Positions 25,836 to 35,364 of a stretch of 64,000 nt of DNA are shown here, piece after piece (positions within the stretch are counted from its first letter, which is position 1; every line of letters starts with the position of its first letter). Under the pieces are notes generated by a model. That model was not told where the DNA came from, made no database searches, and worked only from the letters and a program-made list of their open reading frames with translations. Origin of the DNA: JAFGJQ01 sp964495075 (GTDB lineage Bacteria > Planctomycetota > Phycisphaerae > UBA1845); contig CAZBUJ010000021.1 of the NCBI GenBank assembly GCA_964495075.1, positions 1 to 64,000 on the forward strand. The letters are read 5' to 3'. Made by a program: the position numbers and the translations under genes.

Positions 25836-28800
25836 CTAGGCGCCGGGCGCGCCTCCCGTCCCGAATTGCCATTGAAACGTCTGCAGGTCCTTCAGGTCGA
25901 CGTCCCGGTCGTCGTCGGAATCGAGCACGTCGAGGCAGTCCCACGAGGGGGCCGAGAACTCGGGCGAGGTCTCCGGCCCGAGCCAGGGACCGCTGATGCA
26001 CGCGGCGATTTCCCCGTAGTCCGCCAGGTCCACGATCCCGTTGCGGTCCCAGTCGCCGATCCCGGTCGGGGCCCGGTCGGTGGTGACGGCCCAGGCCACG
26101 TTGTTGTCCTCATCGAACTCGTCCACCAGGCCTTCCTCGTCCACGATGGCGTATACGGTGGCCGATCCGCCGGCAAACGGCGTGGCACCGTACCAGAAGA
26201 ACGAGACGTCGTGGAACGCGCCGGCCACGATCTCTTCGACGATGGGGATCGTGCCGAGCGGCGGGCCTTCGGGGCTGTCGAGACGGAGCGTGACAGAAGT
26301 GTCGGAGCTTGGCACTCCTGATCCGTTTCGCACCCGCACCGTGATGAGCCGGTCCTGCAGGCCGGCGTTCTGGATCCGCACCGAGTCGATCGACAAGTCG
26401 GGCCGCATGACGCCGGGCAGGACGGCGATGTTGTTCTCGTCGTGCGGCGGCTCTTCGGGGCTGAAGACCCGGACGTAGATGTCGTGCGGCATCCCGCCCC
26501 GCAGGGGCGGGTCCCACACCGTGCCCACGTCAGTCTCGCCACCGCCGACCAGCGGCTCGTCAACCGGGTAGGCGGCGATCAGCGTGCCGCCGAAGTCGGG
26601 GTGCCCGTCGAAGAACTCGACGTCGAAGTGGATGACCGGGAGGTCGCCGAGGTTGCGGATAACGCCTCCGATGAAGATGGACTCGCCCGGTACCGGGTTG
26701 CGGGGCCGCGTGAACAGGCCGTCCGGATCGGGTGACAGGTCGGTCGCGCTGACGTGTCGCAGCGTGTAGAGGTCGGCCTGTCCGGGACCGGGCATCTCGA
26801 ACTGGACGGTGCGCCCGTCGATGTCGATCTGCTCGGCGGTGTAGACGATCTCGACCTTGTTGTACGCGATGAGCAGGTTGTTGGTGCTGTCGAAGACCGG
26901 CGCCATGCCGCGTTCCATCGGCCGGTCGTTCGTCAACCGGAGCGGCCGGCTCCACAGTCCGGTGTTCGGGTCGAACAGGGCGAACCACACGTCGACGTCC
27001 ACGTGCTCGTCCACCGGCGTCTGCGGTCGGGTCACTGCTTGCCAGACCAGGGCAAGCTGGTCGTTGATCGCCGCGGCGAGTTCGAAGTCGGCCGCCCCGG
27101 CCGCGCCGCCCGCCAGATCGACGATCATGGACTGGTCGCTCAGCGCGACGGTGGTCGCCGAGGAGAAATCCCCGCCGCGGTACCAGACGATCACCGGGCT
27201 GCCGCCGCTGTCGTAGACGACTTTCGGATTGGCGTCTTCGACCGGCGCGCTGCCGTCGCCGGTGAGCTGCCGGCGCGACCCCCAGCCGGTGGCGTGGCTG
27301 AACTCGTAGGCGAAGAGTTCCCGGTCGTCGCGCGTGTCGTAATCGTAGTCAGTGTCGGCGCTGTAAATGAAGATGGCGTCGGTGCCGTTGTAGGCCAGGT
27401 CGCATTGCACCACGGACGGTACGTCGGTATCAATGGTGCCGGTCGTCCACGTGAAGCCGTTGTACGTGGCGTAATGGAGCGAATTGGGGCTCACGTCGCT
27501 GCCGACGAAATCGTTGTCCGTATTGGCGACCCACGTGACCATGGCCTTGGGGGTGCCGTCGTACACCGTCACCAGCCGCGGAGTGCGATCGAGGTATCCA
27601 TTGTTCGTCAGGTGCGTCACGGACCCCCATGCCCCCGAGCCATACTCGGCCACCGTGATTTCGGTGTTGGCCTTGGTCTCTTCGATCTTGCACTCCCGGC
27701 ACGCTTCGGAGTCGGGGTCCCCGCCGCACTCGCCGTCGCACGCGTCACCGGGATCGATGGAGTCGGCCGGCTCTTCCAGGACCTGTTTCAGGTTCTCCCA
27801 GGCCGCGATGACGCGGCCGCTGGGATAGATGGTGGACGGAAACGCGGACGTTTGCGGATGGTAGTCGGCCGTGCAGTCGTCGGGCGCGCAACCGACATCG
27901 CCGCAGGGCGAGCCGCCGCAATCGACGTCGACCTCGGCGGGCGGACTCCACACGCCCGAGGCCGCGTTGTACCGCGAGTAGACGAGTTCCGTCCGGTTGA
28001 TCGGGCTCCGCGTCGTGTCATCGCGGATCCAGGTCATGATCAGGTCGGTGCCGATCGCCGCCATGGCCGGGACCGACTGCGGGAACACGTTCCGCTGGTA
28101 CGCCGTCTCGGTGGTGGTGGGCCCGGTCGGGAACAGCGGCGGTGGCGTGTCGGCCACGAAGATCGCGTAGGGTTCGTCGAGGTAGTCGCGGCTCAGCAGT
28201 CGCGGGCCGGTGCGGCGCTCCGCCACGGGTGTCCATCGCAGGCTCTCGCCGCATAGATCGTGTTTCCAGGTCTGACTGAGGTCGAAGATCTCCCAGCCCA
28301 TGAAGTGCGCGCGGAGGCCGGCCCGGAGAAACACGCCGATCGCCTTGAGCACCCCCCAGCACGGGGTGTCGGTGATGGGGGCTTCGAGGTCGAAGTAGGC
28401 GCCGGCCCGCAGGTAGGCTTCGACGTCGGCCGCGTCATTGACGCCGCCGCCGAGCACACCTTCCGCCCACGGCTTCACCGAGGCCCCGAACGTGTATTCG
28501 CCGTTCAACTCGCCGGCCCAGCCGGTGATCGTCACGGTGAACTCGGCGGACAGACCGACGATGAGTTCGAAGTAGACGCCGGTGAAAACGTAGACCGCCG
28601 GGAACTCCATTTCCCCGTCGACCCCGACGGTGAACGCCGCTTGCGTCATGTCCCACTCTTTTCGGGTGCGATTGTACTCCCAGGTGAGCGTGCCGCTGAC
28701 GCTGGGCGTGAATTCGGCTTTGCCGACTTTGGCCTTCTTCTTGTCGCCGTCGCCCTCGTCGTCCGATCCGCCCCCCGGCGTGGAAAACGAGGTCTCGATC

Positions 28801-30116
28801 GAGCCGTCGTCCTTGATGGCGCCGGACAGGACGCCGCCCACCCCGAAGCTCAACTCCTCGCCGCCGAAGAAAGGAATGCCGCTCGGTACGCCGGCCCGCA
28901 TTCCGTCGTCGCTGTCGATCGGGACCATGCCGCAGCAGTCCTCGCGCAGGTCGTAGTTGAGCTGGGCCCCGCTCGTATTCGCCACGAGGGCGTCCGGGGA
29001 CAGCAGCACGGGGGGCGCCACCACGTCGAAGTTGGCCAGGTACGGGTCTGAGGTGACGGCGCCCAGGTAATACGATGCCACGAGTTCCAGCCGTTCGCCG
29101 GCTTGGAAGTCCGTCCCGACGTTGACCTGCGCCGAGCTCGTGTCGGGGCACGGTGCGATGAAACTCTGGGTGAACAGGTGCCGGGTGCCAGACGGTGACA
29201 CGGCGGACCATTCCAGCGCGCAGTCGGCCGCGACCGGGTTGTGCCAGTCGATCTTGACCGTGTAGCTCTCGTTCAGGTCGACGCCCTCGACGTAGTCCAC
29301 GTGGCGGTCCGGTGTCATGAATCGCGACCGGACGTCGACCACCTCCGGCTCCGGCCGGACGTCGACCGGCGGAATGAACACGTGTTCGACCGGCACGCTG
29401 CCGCCGCGCATGATCAACTCCTGCACCGCGCCGTAGTAATCGTCGTGGGCGATTTCGATGGCGACCGGGCCGGCCGGGATGGGCCCGGCCTGCCAGAAGG
29501 AGCCGTCTGCACCGGTGAACTCGATGCCGAGGCCGGGGATGTGCACGGCCGCCCCGGCCAGCGGCGCACCGGTCGTGAAATCGTAGACGCCGCCCGACAG
29601 GAAGCCCTCGCCGGGGGTATCGATCAGGAACTCTTCGGAGTCGCCGTACACGTCTCCGACCTGCACGCGGACCCGGAACGGCCCGGGAAACACGGGCGGC
29701 GGATCCAGAACGATGTCCCAGACGATGTGACGGTCGGTACCGGGTGCCACCGGTCCGACATGGCCGAAAAGCGCGATCGGTTCATGGCTGAACGTGCCGC
29801 TCCCGTCATCGACGTACACGTTGACGAGGTAGACGTCCTCCGCGCCTTCCAAGGTGTAGGTGATGTCCACGAGCTTGCTGGCATCGACCCGTTGTGCCGC
29901 CTGCACGTCGAGGATCAGCGGGTCGGGAAGAAAGGCGCCGGTGACGTCGAACTCTCCGACCCGCGGCGTCGGTGGTGGCGCCGCGGTGGAGAAGTCGTCG
30001 CTCGCAATCGATGCCGTGGATGGTTCTCGAGGGTTCGTGGTGCCGGCCGCCACTAGTGCGGCGAATCCGAGAGCGGTGATGGCGGCAAGCGACAGCCGCT
30101 GGGTGGGTGCGTCCAT
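25836..30116 (-). CDS. Large secreted protein with CARDB and dockerin-like domains
   Basis: The 1426-residue protein has a signal peptide (MDAPTQRLSLAAITALGFAA) and GGAG eight bases before the ATG. Near residues 165-230 is a carboxypeptidase-regulatory-like domain (GGVYDFTTGAPLAGAAVHIP). A long middle part is unknown and includes a Cys-rich loop (DACDGECGGDPDSEACREC). Two CARDB adhesion domains lie at about 1130-1345, the second with DEFDEDNNVAW. The C-terminus at about 1355-1412 has a dockerin-like pair of calcium loops (GDWDRNGIVDLADYGEI and DSDDDRDVDLKDL), common at the ends of planctomycete secreted proteins. Role unknown: perhaps a surface protein. It is expected to be exported by the Sec route. 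Confidence 0.82.
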   Translation of the reverse strand: MDAPTQRLSLAAITALGFAALVAAGTTNPREPSTASIASDDFSTAAPPPTPRVGEFDVTGAFLPDPLILDVQAAQRVDASKLVDITYTLEGAEDVYLVNVYVDDGSGTFSHEPIALFGHVGPVAPGTDRHIVWDIVLDPPPVFPGPFRVRVQVGDVYGDSEEFLIDTPGEGFLSGGVYDFTTGAPLAGAAVHIPGLGIEFTGADGSFWQAGPIPAGPVAIEIAHDDYYGAVQELIMRGGSVPVEHVFIPPVDVRPEPEVVDVRSRFMTPDRHVDYVEGVDLNESYTVKIDWHNPVAADCALEWSAVSPSGTRHLFTQSFIAPCPDTSSAQVNVGTDFQAGERLELVASYYLGAVTSDPYLANFDVVAPPVLLSPDALVANTSGAQLNYDLREDCCGMVPIDSDDGMRAGVPSGIPFFGGEELSFGVGGVLSGAIKDDGSIETSFSTPGGGSDDEGDGDKKKAKVGKAEFTPSVSGTLTWEYNRTRKEWDMTQAAFTVGVDGEMEFPAVYVFTGVYFELIVGLSAEFTVTITGWAGELNGEYTFGASVKPWAEGVLGGGVNDAADVEAYLRAGAYFDLEAPITDTPCWGVLKAIGVFLRAGLRAHFMGWEIFDLSQTWKHDLCGESLRWTPVAERRTGPRLLSRDYLDEPYAIFVADTPPPLFPTGPTTTETAYQRNVFPQSVPAMAAIGTDLIMTWIRDDTTRSPINRTELVYSRYNAASGVWSPPAEVDVDCGGSPCGDVGCAPDDCTADYHPQTSAFPSTIYPSGRVIAAWENLKQVLEEPADSIDPGDACDGECGGDPDSEACRECKIEETKANTEITVAEYGSGAWGSVTHLTNNGYLDRTPRLVTVYDGTPKAMVTWVANTDNDFVGSDVSPNSLHYATYNGFTWTTGTIDTDVPSVVQCDLAYNGTDAIFIYSADTDYDYDTRDDRELFAYEFSHATGWGSRRQLTGDGSAPVEDANPKVVYDSGGSPVIVWYRGGDFSSATTVALSDQSMIVDLAGGAAGAADFELAAAINDQLALVWQAVTRPQTPVDEHVDVDVWFALFDPNTGLWSRPLRLTNDRPMERGMAPVFDSTNNLLIAYNKVEIVYTAEQIDIDGRTVQFEMPGPGQADLYTLRHVSATDLSPDPDGLFTRPRNPVPGESIFIGGVIRNLGDLPVIHFDVEFFDGHPDFGGTLIAAYPVDEPLVGGGETDVGTVWDPPLRGGMPHDIYVRVFSPEEPPHDENNIAVLPGVMRPDLSIDSVRIQNAGLQDRLITVRVRNGSGVPSSDTSVTLRLDSPEGPPLGTIPIVEEIVAGAFHDVSFFWYGATPFAGGSATVYAIVDEEGLVDEFDEDNNVAWAVTTDRAPTGIGDWDRNGIVDLADYGEIAACISGPWLGPETSPEFSAPSWDCLDVLDSDDDRDVDLKDLQTFQWQFGTGGAPGA

Positions 30117-30473
30117 GGCATTGCTCCGCGTGAGATGAAACGAACTTCGATCGGCGATCCGCTCGCGTGCATGAGCGGCCGTTCCGGCTGCACCCGATTA
30201 TAGGCGGCCCGCGGCATAGGCCTGACACGCCGCCGCGTCGAGGAGGCGATGGTGTGTGTGCGATCGGCGGCGCCAGGCCCGGCCCACGCCGCTGACTTGG
30301 CCGCGGAGGAGCGCGACAGCCATCGGTAAAGCAGTATTGCAAGACGCGGTCACGATGACGGTGTAGGAGCCGGTCGGCCAGGCGGCGGATGTCGACGGCG
30401 TCGGCGCCGAGCCCGCGAACGCCACCTGCGAGCCGGCGGTGGACCCACGGCCGCCGCCCGCGGGCGGGCGTAC
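30117..30473. other. Intergenic gap between two minus-strand genes
   Basis: This gap of 357 bases holds the ribosome site of the CARDB/dockerin gene at its left end. I see no gene, repeat or terminator in the rest. Confidence 0.4.
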
Positions 30474-33107
30474 CTACGGCGTGCCGGATTCACTGTCCAG
30501 TCGGGCCTCCAGCCAGTCCGCGTGCTGGTAGTCGATCGAATCGCCCACCGACACCAATCGCAGCTCGAGCGTTCCGACGCGAGTGACATCCACGGACACC
30601 GGCACCGCCGCCTGCCCGGTTTCGACCGGGTCGCTGTGCCACAGTTTCCGGCCGTCGCCCCACACCTCAAAGACGACCTGTACCGGTGGTGACGTCGCGG
30701 CTTCGTCGTCGATGCCGACCCGCGCCGTGAACCGCTTGAACACGCCGTCGATGCGGTAGGTCACCGTGGAGTTGGCGTGCGAACCGAGACCTTTCTGGTA
30801 CTCCTGTCCACCGACGCGGAGCGGATTGCCGTCGACCGACCGGTCGCGGCCCAGCTGCCCCCAGTCCTGCGTCGCGTGGTCGGGCTTGACGTCGGACAGG
30901 TACAGCGAACTCGGGGCGGTCTGCACGTGTTCGACCTCGGCCCCGCCTTCGCCTTCGGCGTCGTACCAGACGGCCTGGACACCGATCCGGTACGTCCGGC
31001 CGCCCACCAGGTCGGCCAGCACCGCCCGGGGATGGAACGCATAACCGATAATCGTGCCATCGACTGACACTTGGTAGGCGACGAACTCGTGGTACGGCGT
31101 GCCGAACGACAGGTCCGCGGCCCGCATTCCGGTCGGGGTCACCGTCAGATTCGTCGGGCCGGTGGACGGGTAGGTGTACGGTTCGGCCGCCTTGAACCGC
31201 ACCCGCCACGAGACGTCCTGCGATGTGCGGCTCCGCAGCGTGACCGTCGCGTACCCCTGGTGCGACCGGTACGCGACATCGACGCCGCGGCCGCGGGTGA
31301 TGGACACGTCATCGATGGCGAAGCTCGGCTTGACCGCCGGTAGGCCGATGGTCAGCGTGTAGGGATCATCGGCGACGAGCCGACTGCGACCGGTCATCAT
31401 CGGCTGCGTGCCCCTCACGCTCGACGTCAGGCTCAGCAGGTCGACCCACCCCTGGGTGATGTGCCGGCTGGTGCTGACGAGGACCGGCTCGTCGCGGGCC
31501 GCCACGAGGGTGAGCACGCGAACGTCAGCCGGAGGCACTTCGATGAACACGCCGCGCGACCACGCACCGAGGTACATGCCCTGCCAGAAGTCGTACACGT
31601 GGTAGCACTGATCGGGCCTCAGCCCGAGATCCTCCCATCGCAGGTGGCCTGTCTCGGCTCTCTGGTCGTCGTAGTTGAACAGACCGACCACGTCGTACCG
31701 CCGGCCGAGGTGCGCCACCTTCAAGTCCCAGATCGGCTTGAGGTCGCCGTCGTCGCGAAACAGATCGAGCGGCCGGATGTCGACCGCGGGGTAAATGCGT
31801 TTGAGAATTTCGATGCGGGACGGCGGCAGGTCGGGCAGCCGGTCGCTGGTGAGCAGGGCCTGCCCGGTCAACCCCTGGATGGTCGCCCACGCCCGGGCCA
31901 TCCCCTCCGTCAGCGGGGGGCGGACCATGAACACGTCGGGGTCGGAGTACCAGGCGATGTTGTGCAGGAAGTTCCAGCGCTGGACGGCCCTCGCCGCGAC
32001 CATGAACCCGGCCCAGCCGGGCACGACGTCGCCGCTGGTGCGGGAGCCGTTGAAGATCCCGATTCCCTGAAGCGGAATCCCCCAGCAGCCGAGCAGGAAC
32101 GCATTCTCACCGATCGCGTCCCGAATGACACGCAGTGTCACTCGGTACAGGTGATCGGCCCGTTCCTCCGCCGTGCCTTCAAAGTTCACCTCACCGGCCA
32201 TGAACTCCGCCTTGTCGGCATACTCGCCGACCACGATCGGCTGCCCGTCGATTTTGAAGTAGGTGTAGCCCCAGCCGCGGAGGGTATTGAAGAGGTTCCG
32301 CAGGTGGCGCAGGCCCCCCGGCGTGGAGGGATCGACGAGGTAGGTGCCTTCCCACGTGTCGGAGGCCGTGGTGCCGTCCGGTTTCCACAGAAACCCGCCG
32401 GCGTCACGGGCGACCTGCTCGTTGCTCTGCCCGTGCGGGGCGAGCCACAGGCCGGCTTCCAGGCCCAGTGCGCGGATTTCCCGGGCCAGCCCGTCCATGC
32501 CGAGTGCGCGGAACCGGACGTCGATGGTGGTCCAGTCCCGGTTGTCGCCGAGGCCGTGCCCCGTGCCCTGCCACCCGTCGTCGATCTGCACGTAGCGGGC
32601 CCCGAACGGCTTGAGGTGCCTGGCGATCCACCGCGCGTTGGCCATCACCTCGTCGCTGTTAATCTCCTGGTAATAGTAGTACCAGGAACACCAGCCGGAC
32701 GGCGGCACCGGGAACGCCGACTTGTCGAGCGGCTCGAAGAACGGGATGTCGAGTTCCTTCTTGTAGTAGTCTTCGATTACCGTACCATCGTGTAGCGTGA
32801 CGCGATCCGTCGACGGATCGAACACGCCGTCGGCCAGCGGCGTCTGCACGGGCCCGAGCGTGGTGACCAGCAGTGGGCCGCTCTGGGCCGGCTTGATCCG
32901 CATGGGGATCGGACGGGGCCACGGGGAAACGGGCCCGGTCTGATAGGCCAGATCGTTTGACGGTGACCGGTCGAGCGGCGTGCACCCGCCCGACGCGGTC
33001 AGCACGATCAGCAGGCCCACCGGCGCGAGGACGATCAGCAACCCGCCGGGCGACAGCGATGTACCGAGACTGTTGAAGCCGAGCCCCGGCGGCATGATCT
33101 CGCTCAT
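30474..33107 (-). CDS. GH36-like glycoside hydrolase lipoprotein with C-terminal NPCBM domain
   Basis: The 877-residue protein has an N-terminal hydrophobic stretch ending in SGGCTPLD, a probable though imperfect lipobox. The central (beta/alpha) barrel resembles family GH36/alpha-galactosidases: GWCSWYYYYQEI, YVQIDDGWQG, GLWLAPHGQS, the nucleophile Asp in YFKIDGQPI (about 288) and the acid/base Asp in SRTSGDVVPGW (about 360). The C-terminal 150 residues match an NPCBM carbohydrate-binding domain (YLSDVKPDHATQDWGQLGRD, GLGSHANSTVTYRIDG). This points to removal of alpha-linked galactose or a related sugar from glycans at the cell surface. It lies downstream of sppA on the same strand but is separated by the heptamer-repeat hairpin. 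Confidence 0.85.
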   Translation of the reverse strand: MSEIMPPGLGFNSLGTSLSPGGLLIVLAPVGLLIVLTASGGCTPLDRSPSNDLAYQTGPVSPWPRPIPMRIKPAQSGPLLVTTLGPVQTPLADGVFDPSTDRVTLHDGTVIEDYYKKELDIPFFEPLDKSAFPVPPSGWCSWYYYYQEINSDEVMANARWIARHLKPFGARYVQIDDGWQGTGHGLGDNRDWTTIDVRFRALGMDGLAREIRALGLEAGLWLAPHGQSNEQVARDAGGFLWKPDGTTASDTWEGTYLVDPSTPGGLRHLRNLFNTLRGWGYTYFKIDGQPIVVGEYADKAEFMAGEVNFEGTAEERADHLYRVTLRVIRDAIGENAFLLGCWGIPLQGIGIFNGSRTSGDVVPGWAGFMVAARAVQRWNFLHNIAWYSDPDVFMVRPPLTEGMARAWATIQGLTGQALLTSDRLPDLPPSRIEILKRIYPAVDIRPLDLFRDDGDLKPIWDLKVAHLGRRYDVVGLFNYDDQRAETGHLRWEDLGLRPDQCYHVYDFWQGMYLGAWSRGVFIEVPPADVRVLTLVAARDEPVLVSTSRHITQGWVDLLSLTSSVRGTQPMMTGRSRLVADDPYTLTIGLPAVKPSFAIDDVSITRGRGVDVAYRSHQGYATVTLRSRTSQDVSWRVRFKAAEPYTYPSTGPTNLTVTPTGMRAADLSFGTPYHEFVAYQVSVDGTIIGYAFHPRAVLADLVGGRTYRIGVQAVWYDAEGEGGAEVEHVQTAPSSLYLSDVKPDHATQDWGQLGRDRSVDGNPLRVGGQEYQKGLGSHANSTVTYRIDGVFKRFTARVGIDDEAATSPPVQVVFEVWGDGRKLWHSDPVETGQAAVPVSVDVTRVGTLELRLVSVGDSIDYQHADWLEARLDSESGTP

Positions 33108-33202
33108 GGCTTGTGCGCTCCAGAAGATGGGATGGAAGTCTGTCCCGCGCCTTTCGCGGTGCGTGGGTGCATGCTACCCGGATCGGGAGGCCGAGTCACG
33201 AT

Positions 33203-33359
33203 AATTACTAATGACCAATTACTAATTACTAATGAGGCGTCGCGGGTCGCGACCACTGGCGTATGCATGCATTGGAAGGAAAAGAAGCCGCAACGACGAG
33301 CCAACGTACCGCTCGAACACGACGCCTCATTAGTAATTAGTAATTGGTCATTAGTAATT
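33203..33359. repeat. AT-rich heptamer repeats forming a perfect 39-base inverted repeat
   Basis: The sequence at 33203-33241 is the exact reverse complement of 33321-33359, with a 79-base GC-rich centre. The arms are built of seven-base units: ATTAGTA, ATTAGTA, ATTGGTC, ATTAGTA, ATT (plus strand of the right arm, 33329-33359), next to CCTC. The AT richness contrasts sharply with the flanking DNA. It resembles the short tandem heptamer repeats seen in some cyanobacterial and other genomes. It sits in the 328-base gap between sppA and the GH36-like gene and could fold into a long hairpin in the transcript. Confidence 0.95.
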
Positions 33360-33435
33360 GAAACGACGGACCGCCCGTCGTCGGGCGGCCCGCCAATCAA
33401 ACTGAAGGAGAAGGCCTCTACCGTCAGTCGGAATC

Positions 33436-35295
33436 TTATGGCCATACGTTCTCGGCCACCGGCGTGAATCCGAACGCCGGTGTCGGGGTCGTCAGCCAGC
33501 CACCGGCCGCCTGAATGGCCGGAATCGCGCACCAGCACAACGGCTCGATGCGCTGCGAGAACATCCGTAGCTGCTGATCGAACGTCAACGGCTGGGCCGG
33601 GGCGTTTGCCTTGAGCAGCAGCTCAATGCTCGGCTGCGTCACGCCCATGCCGCCGACGTCGGCGAGCAACTCGCCGAGGCTGCTGGGGCGCGGGTAATGG
33701 ACGATCTTGAGTTCCGCGCTGGGCGGAATGGCGGCCATCTGCCGGGCGGCTTCGATCGCCTCGGCCAGCCCGCCAAGCTCGTCCACCAGGCCGATCTCCA
33801 GGGCGTCGCGGCCCGACCAGATGCGGCCGCCGGCGATCTTGCGCACCATCTCCGCCGGGATCTTCCGCGTCTGGGCGACGCGTTGGATGAAGATGTCGTA
33901 GAAATCGTCCATGTGCGCCTGGATGAAATCGCGGTCCTTCTGGGACAGGTCGCGGTCGGGCGCGCCGAGCAGACTGCGGGCACCGCGCTCCAGCGGCGCC
34001 AGTTCGTAGTCCGCCCGGTTCAGGGCGGACCGCGGCGACGCCAGTATCCCGATCACGCCGATCGAGCCGGTGATCGTGGTCGGCTGGGCGAAGATCCGCC
34101 GGCCGGGGCAGGCGATGTAGTAGCCGCCCGAGCCGGCCACCGTTCCCATGCTCACCACGAGCGGTTTCTCCTCGTCCAGGTCCCGCAGGGCTTTCCAGAT
34201 GTGATCGGAGGCATGCCCCGATCCGCCCGGCGAATCCACGCGGAGCACCACCGCCTTGATCGACTTGTTCTTCCGCAGGTCGTTGATCGCTTTCACCATC
34301 GTGTCGCGCGAGATCACCATCGACGAGAACGTCGCGCCCAGATCGAGGTCGATGATCGGCCCGCGGGCGTGCAGCACGGCGATCTTCGGGCCGACCGCCT
34401 TGCGGCCCTCTTCGGCCTTTTTCAGCTCCTTGTTGATCGCCTCGAACAAGTCCTGGATTGAGTTGACCCGGGCCAGCGAGTCGTCCTCGTCGCGGTACCG
34501 CTTCATCTTGTTCTGCCGCAGCAGCCGGTCCCGGTACTCGTCGTAGTAGGCGATGGTGTCGATCAGGCCGCGCTGCTGGGCCTGGGTGGGATTGAACAGG
34601 GCGACGTCGATGATATCGCTCACTTCCTTGGTCGAGAGGCCGCGGCCCTCGGCGATTATGGTCTTGTAGTCCGTGAACAGGCTGTCGAAGATCGCGTTGA
34701 TTTCTTCGAGGAAGTACTGGTTCGGCTCGCGCTGGTTCACAAAGCCCGGGTACTTGTACTTGCCGGCCGTGATGACCTCGAACTCGATCCCAAGCATCTG
34801 GTAGTGGCCCTTCATGTAGGGGAAGATCCTCCCCATGCCGGGGATCATGAGGGACCCGCCGGGGGCGATGGCGATCTCATCCGCGGCGCACGCCAGCATG
34901 TATGAGGTCGGCGCGCCGCCGTGCAGGTAGGCCATCACCTTCTTGTCCTCGGCCTTGAGCCGCTCGATGCCCGCCCGTAGCTCCTGCACGTCCGGCATCG
35001 ACAGGCCGACGTAGCCCAGGTTGAGCAGCACGGCCCCGATGTCGTCATCCTTGGACCACTGGTCGAGCCGGTCCAGGATGTCCTGAAGCGTGCGGGTCCG
35101 CCCCGGGAAGGGCAGGTTGATCATCCGGGCCGCCACCACCTTGTCGTCGATACGCAGTTCGGCGAGCCGTGGAATGAGGTTGACCTTGCCTTCCTCCTCG
35201 ACCGCCTCCTTGACGTCGGAATCTTCCTTCTCCGCCAGGGCCGGCGGCGCCACCAGGCTCGCCATCAACATCAATGCAATTGCCCACGCCTTCAT
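33436..35295 (-). CDS. sppA: Signal peptide peptidase SppA (long form)
   Basis: The protein of 619 residues starts with a signal peptide, MKAWAIALMLMASLVAPPALA, with GGAGAG before the ATG. It is an S49-family serine peptidase of the double-domain type. The N-terminal half contributes the catalytic Lys in ITAGKYKYPG (about 178). The C-terminal half has AVVLRVDSPGGSGHASDHIW and the nucleophile Ser in GTVAGSGGYYIA (about 388), then TITGSIGVIG. Such enzymes degrade cleaved signal peptides in the membrane. The upstream gene, coding a 771-residue secreted unknown, ends 69 bases before, so the two may share a transcript. The longer frame at 35361 would put 22 residues before the signal peptide and was not used. 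Confidence 0.92.
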   Translation of the reverse strand: MKAWAIALMLMASLVAPPALAEKEDSDVKEAVEEEGKVNLIPRLAELRIDDKVVAARMINLPFPGRTRTLQDILDRLDQWSKDDDIGAVLLNLGYVGLSMPDVQELRAGIERLKAEDKKVMAYLHGGAPTSYMLACAADEIAIAPGGSLMIPGMGRIFPYMKGHYQMLGIEFEVITAGKYKYPGFVNQREPNQYFLEEINAIFDSLFTDYKTIIAEGRGLSTKEVSDIIDVALFNPTQAQQRGLIDTIAYYDEYRDRLLRQNKMKRYRDEDDSLARVNSIQDLFEAINKELKKAEEGRKAVGPKIAVLHARGPIIDLDLGATFSSMVISRDTMVKAINDLRKNKSIKAVVLRVDSPGGSGHASDHIWKALRDLDEEKPLVVSMGTVAGSGGYYIACPGRRIFAQPTTITGSIGVIGILASPRSALNRADYELAPLERGARSLLGAPDRDLSQKDRDFIQAHMDDFYDIFIQRVAQTRKIPAEMVRKIAGGRIWSGRDALEIGLVDELGGLAEAIEAARQMAAIPPSAELKIVHYPRPSSLGELLADVGGMGVTQPSIELLLKANAPAQPLTFDQQLRMFSQRIEPLCWCAIPAIQAAGGWLTTPTPAFGFTPVAENVWP

Positions 35296-35364
35296 CGGGA
35301 GCTCTCCTTCTTCTGCGCGGGAGTCGGTGGTACGGGCGACGGAGCCTGCGCAAGCCGACAACCA

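Noticed and set aside
33104..33538. A 144-residue frame across the sppA-GH36 gap
   Set aside because: Its central peptide is only the translation of the heptamer repeats and its ends overlap real genes.
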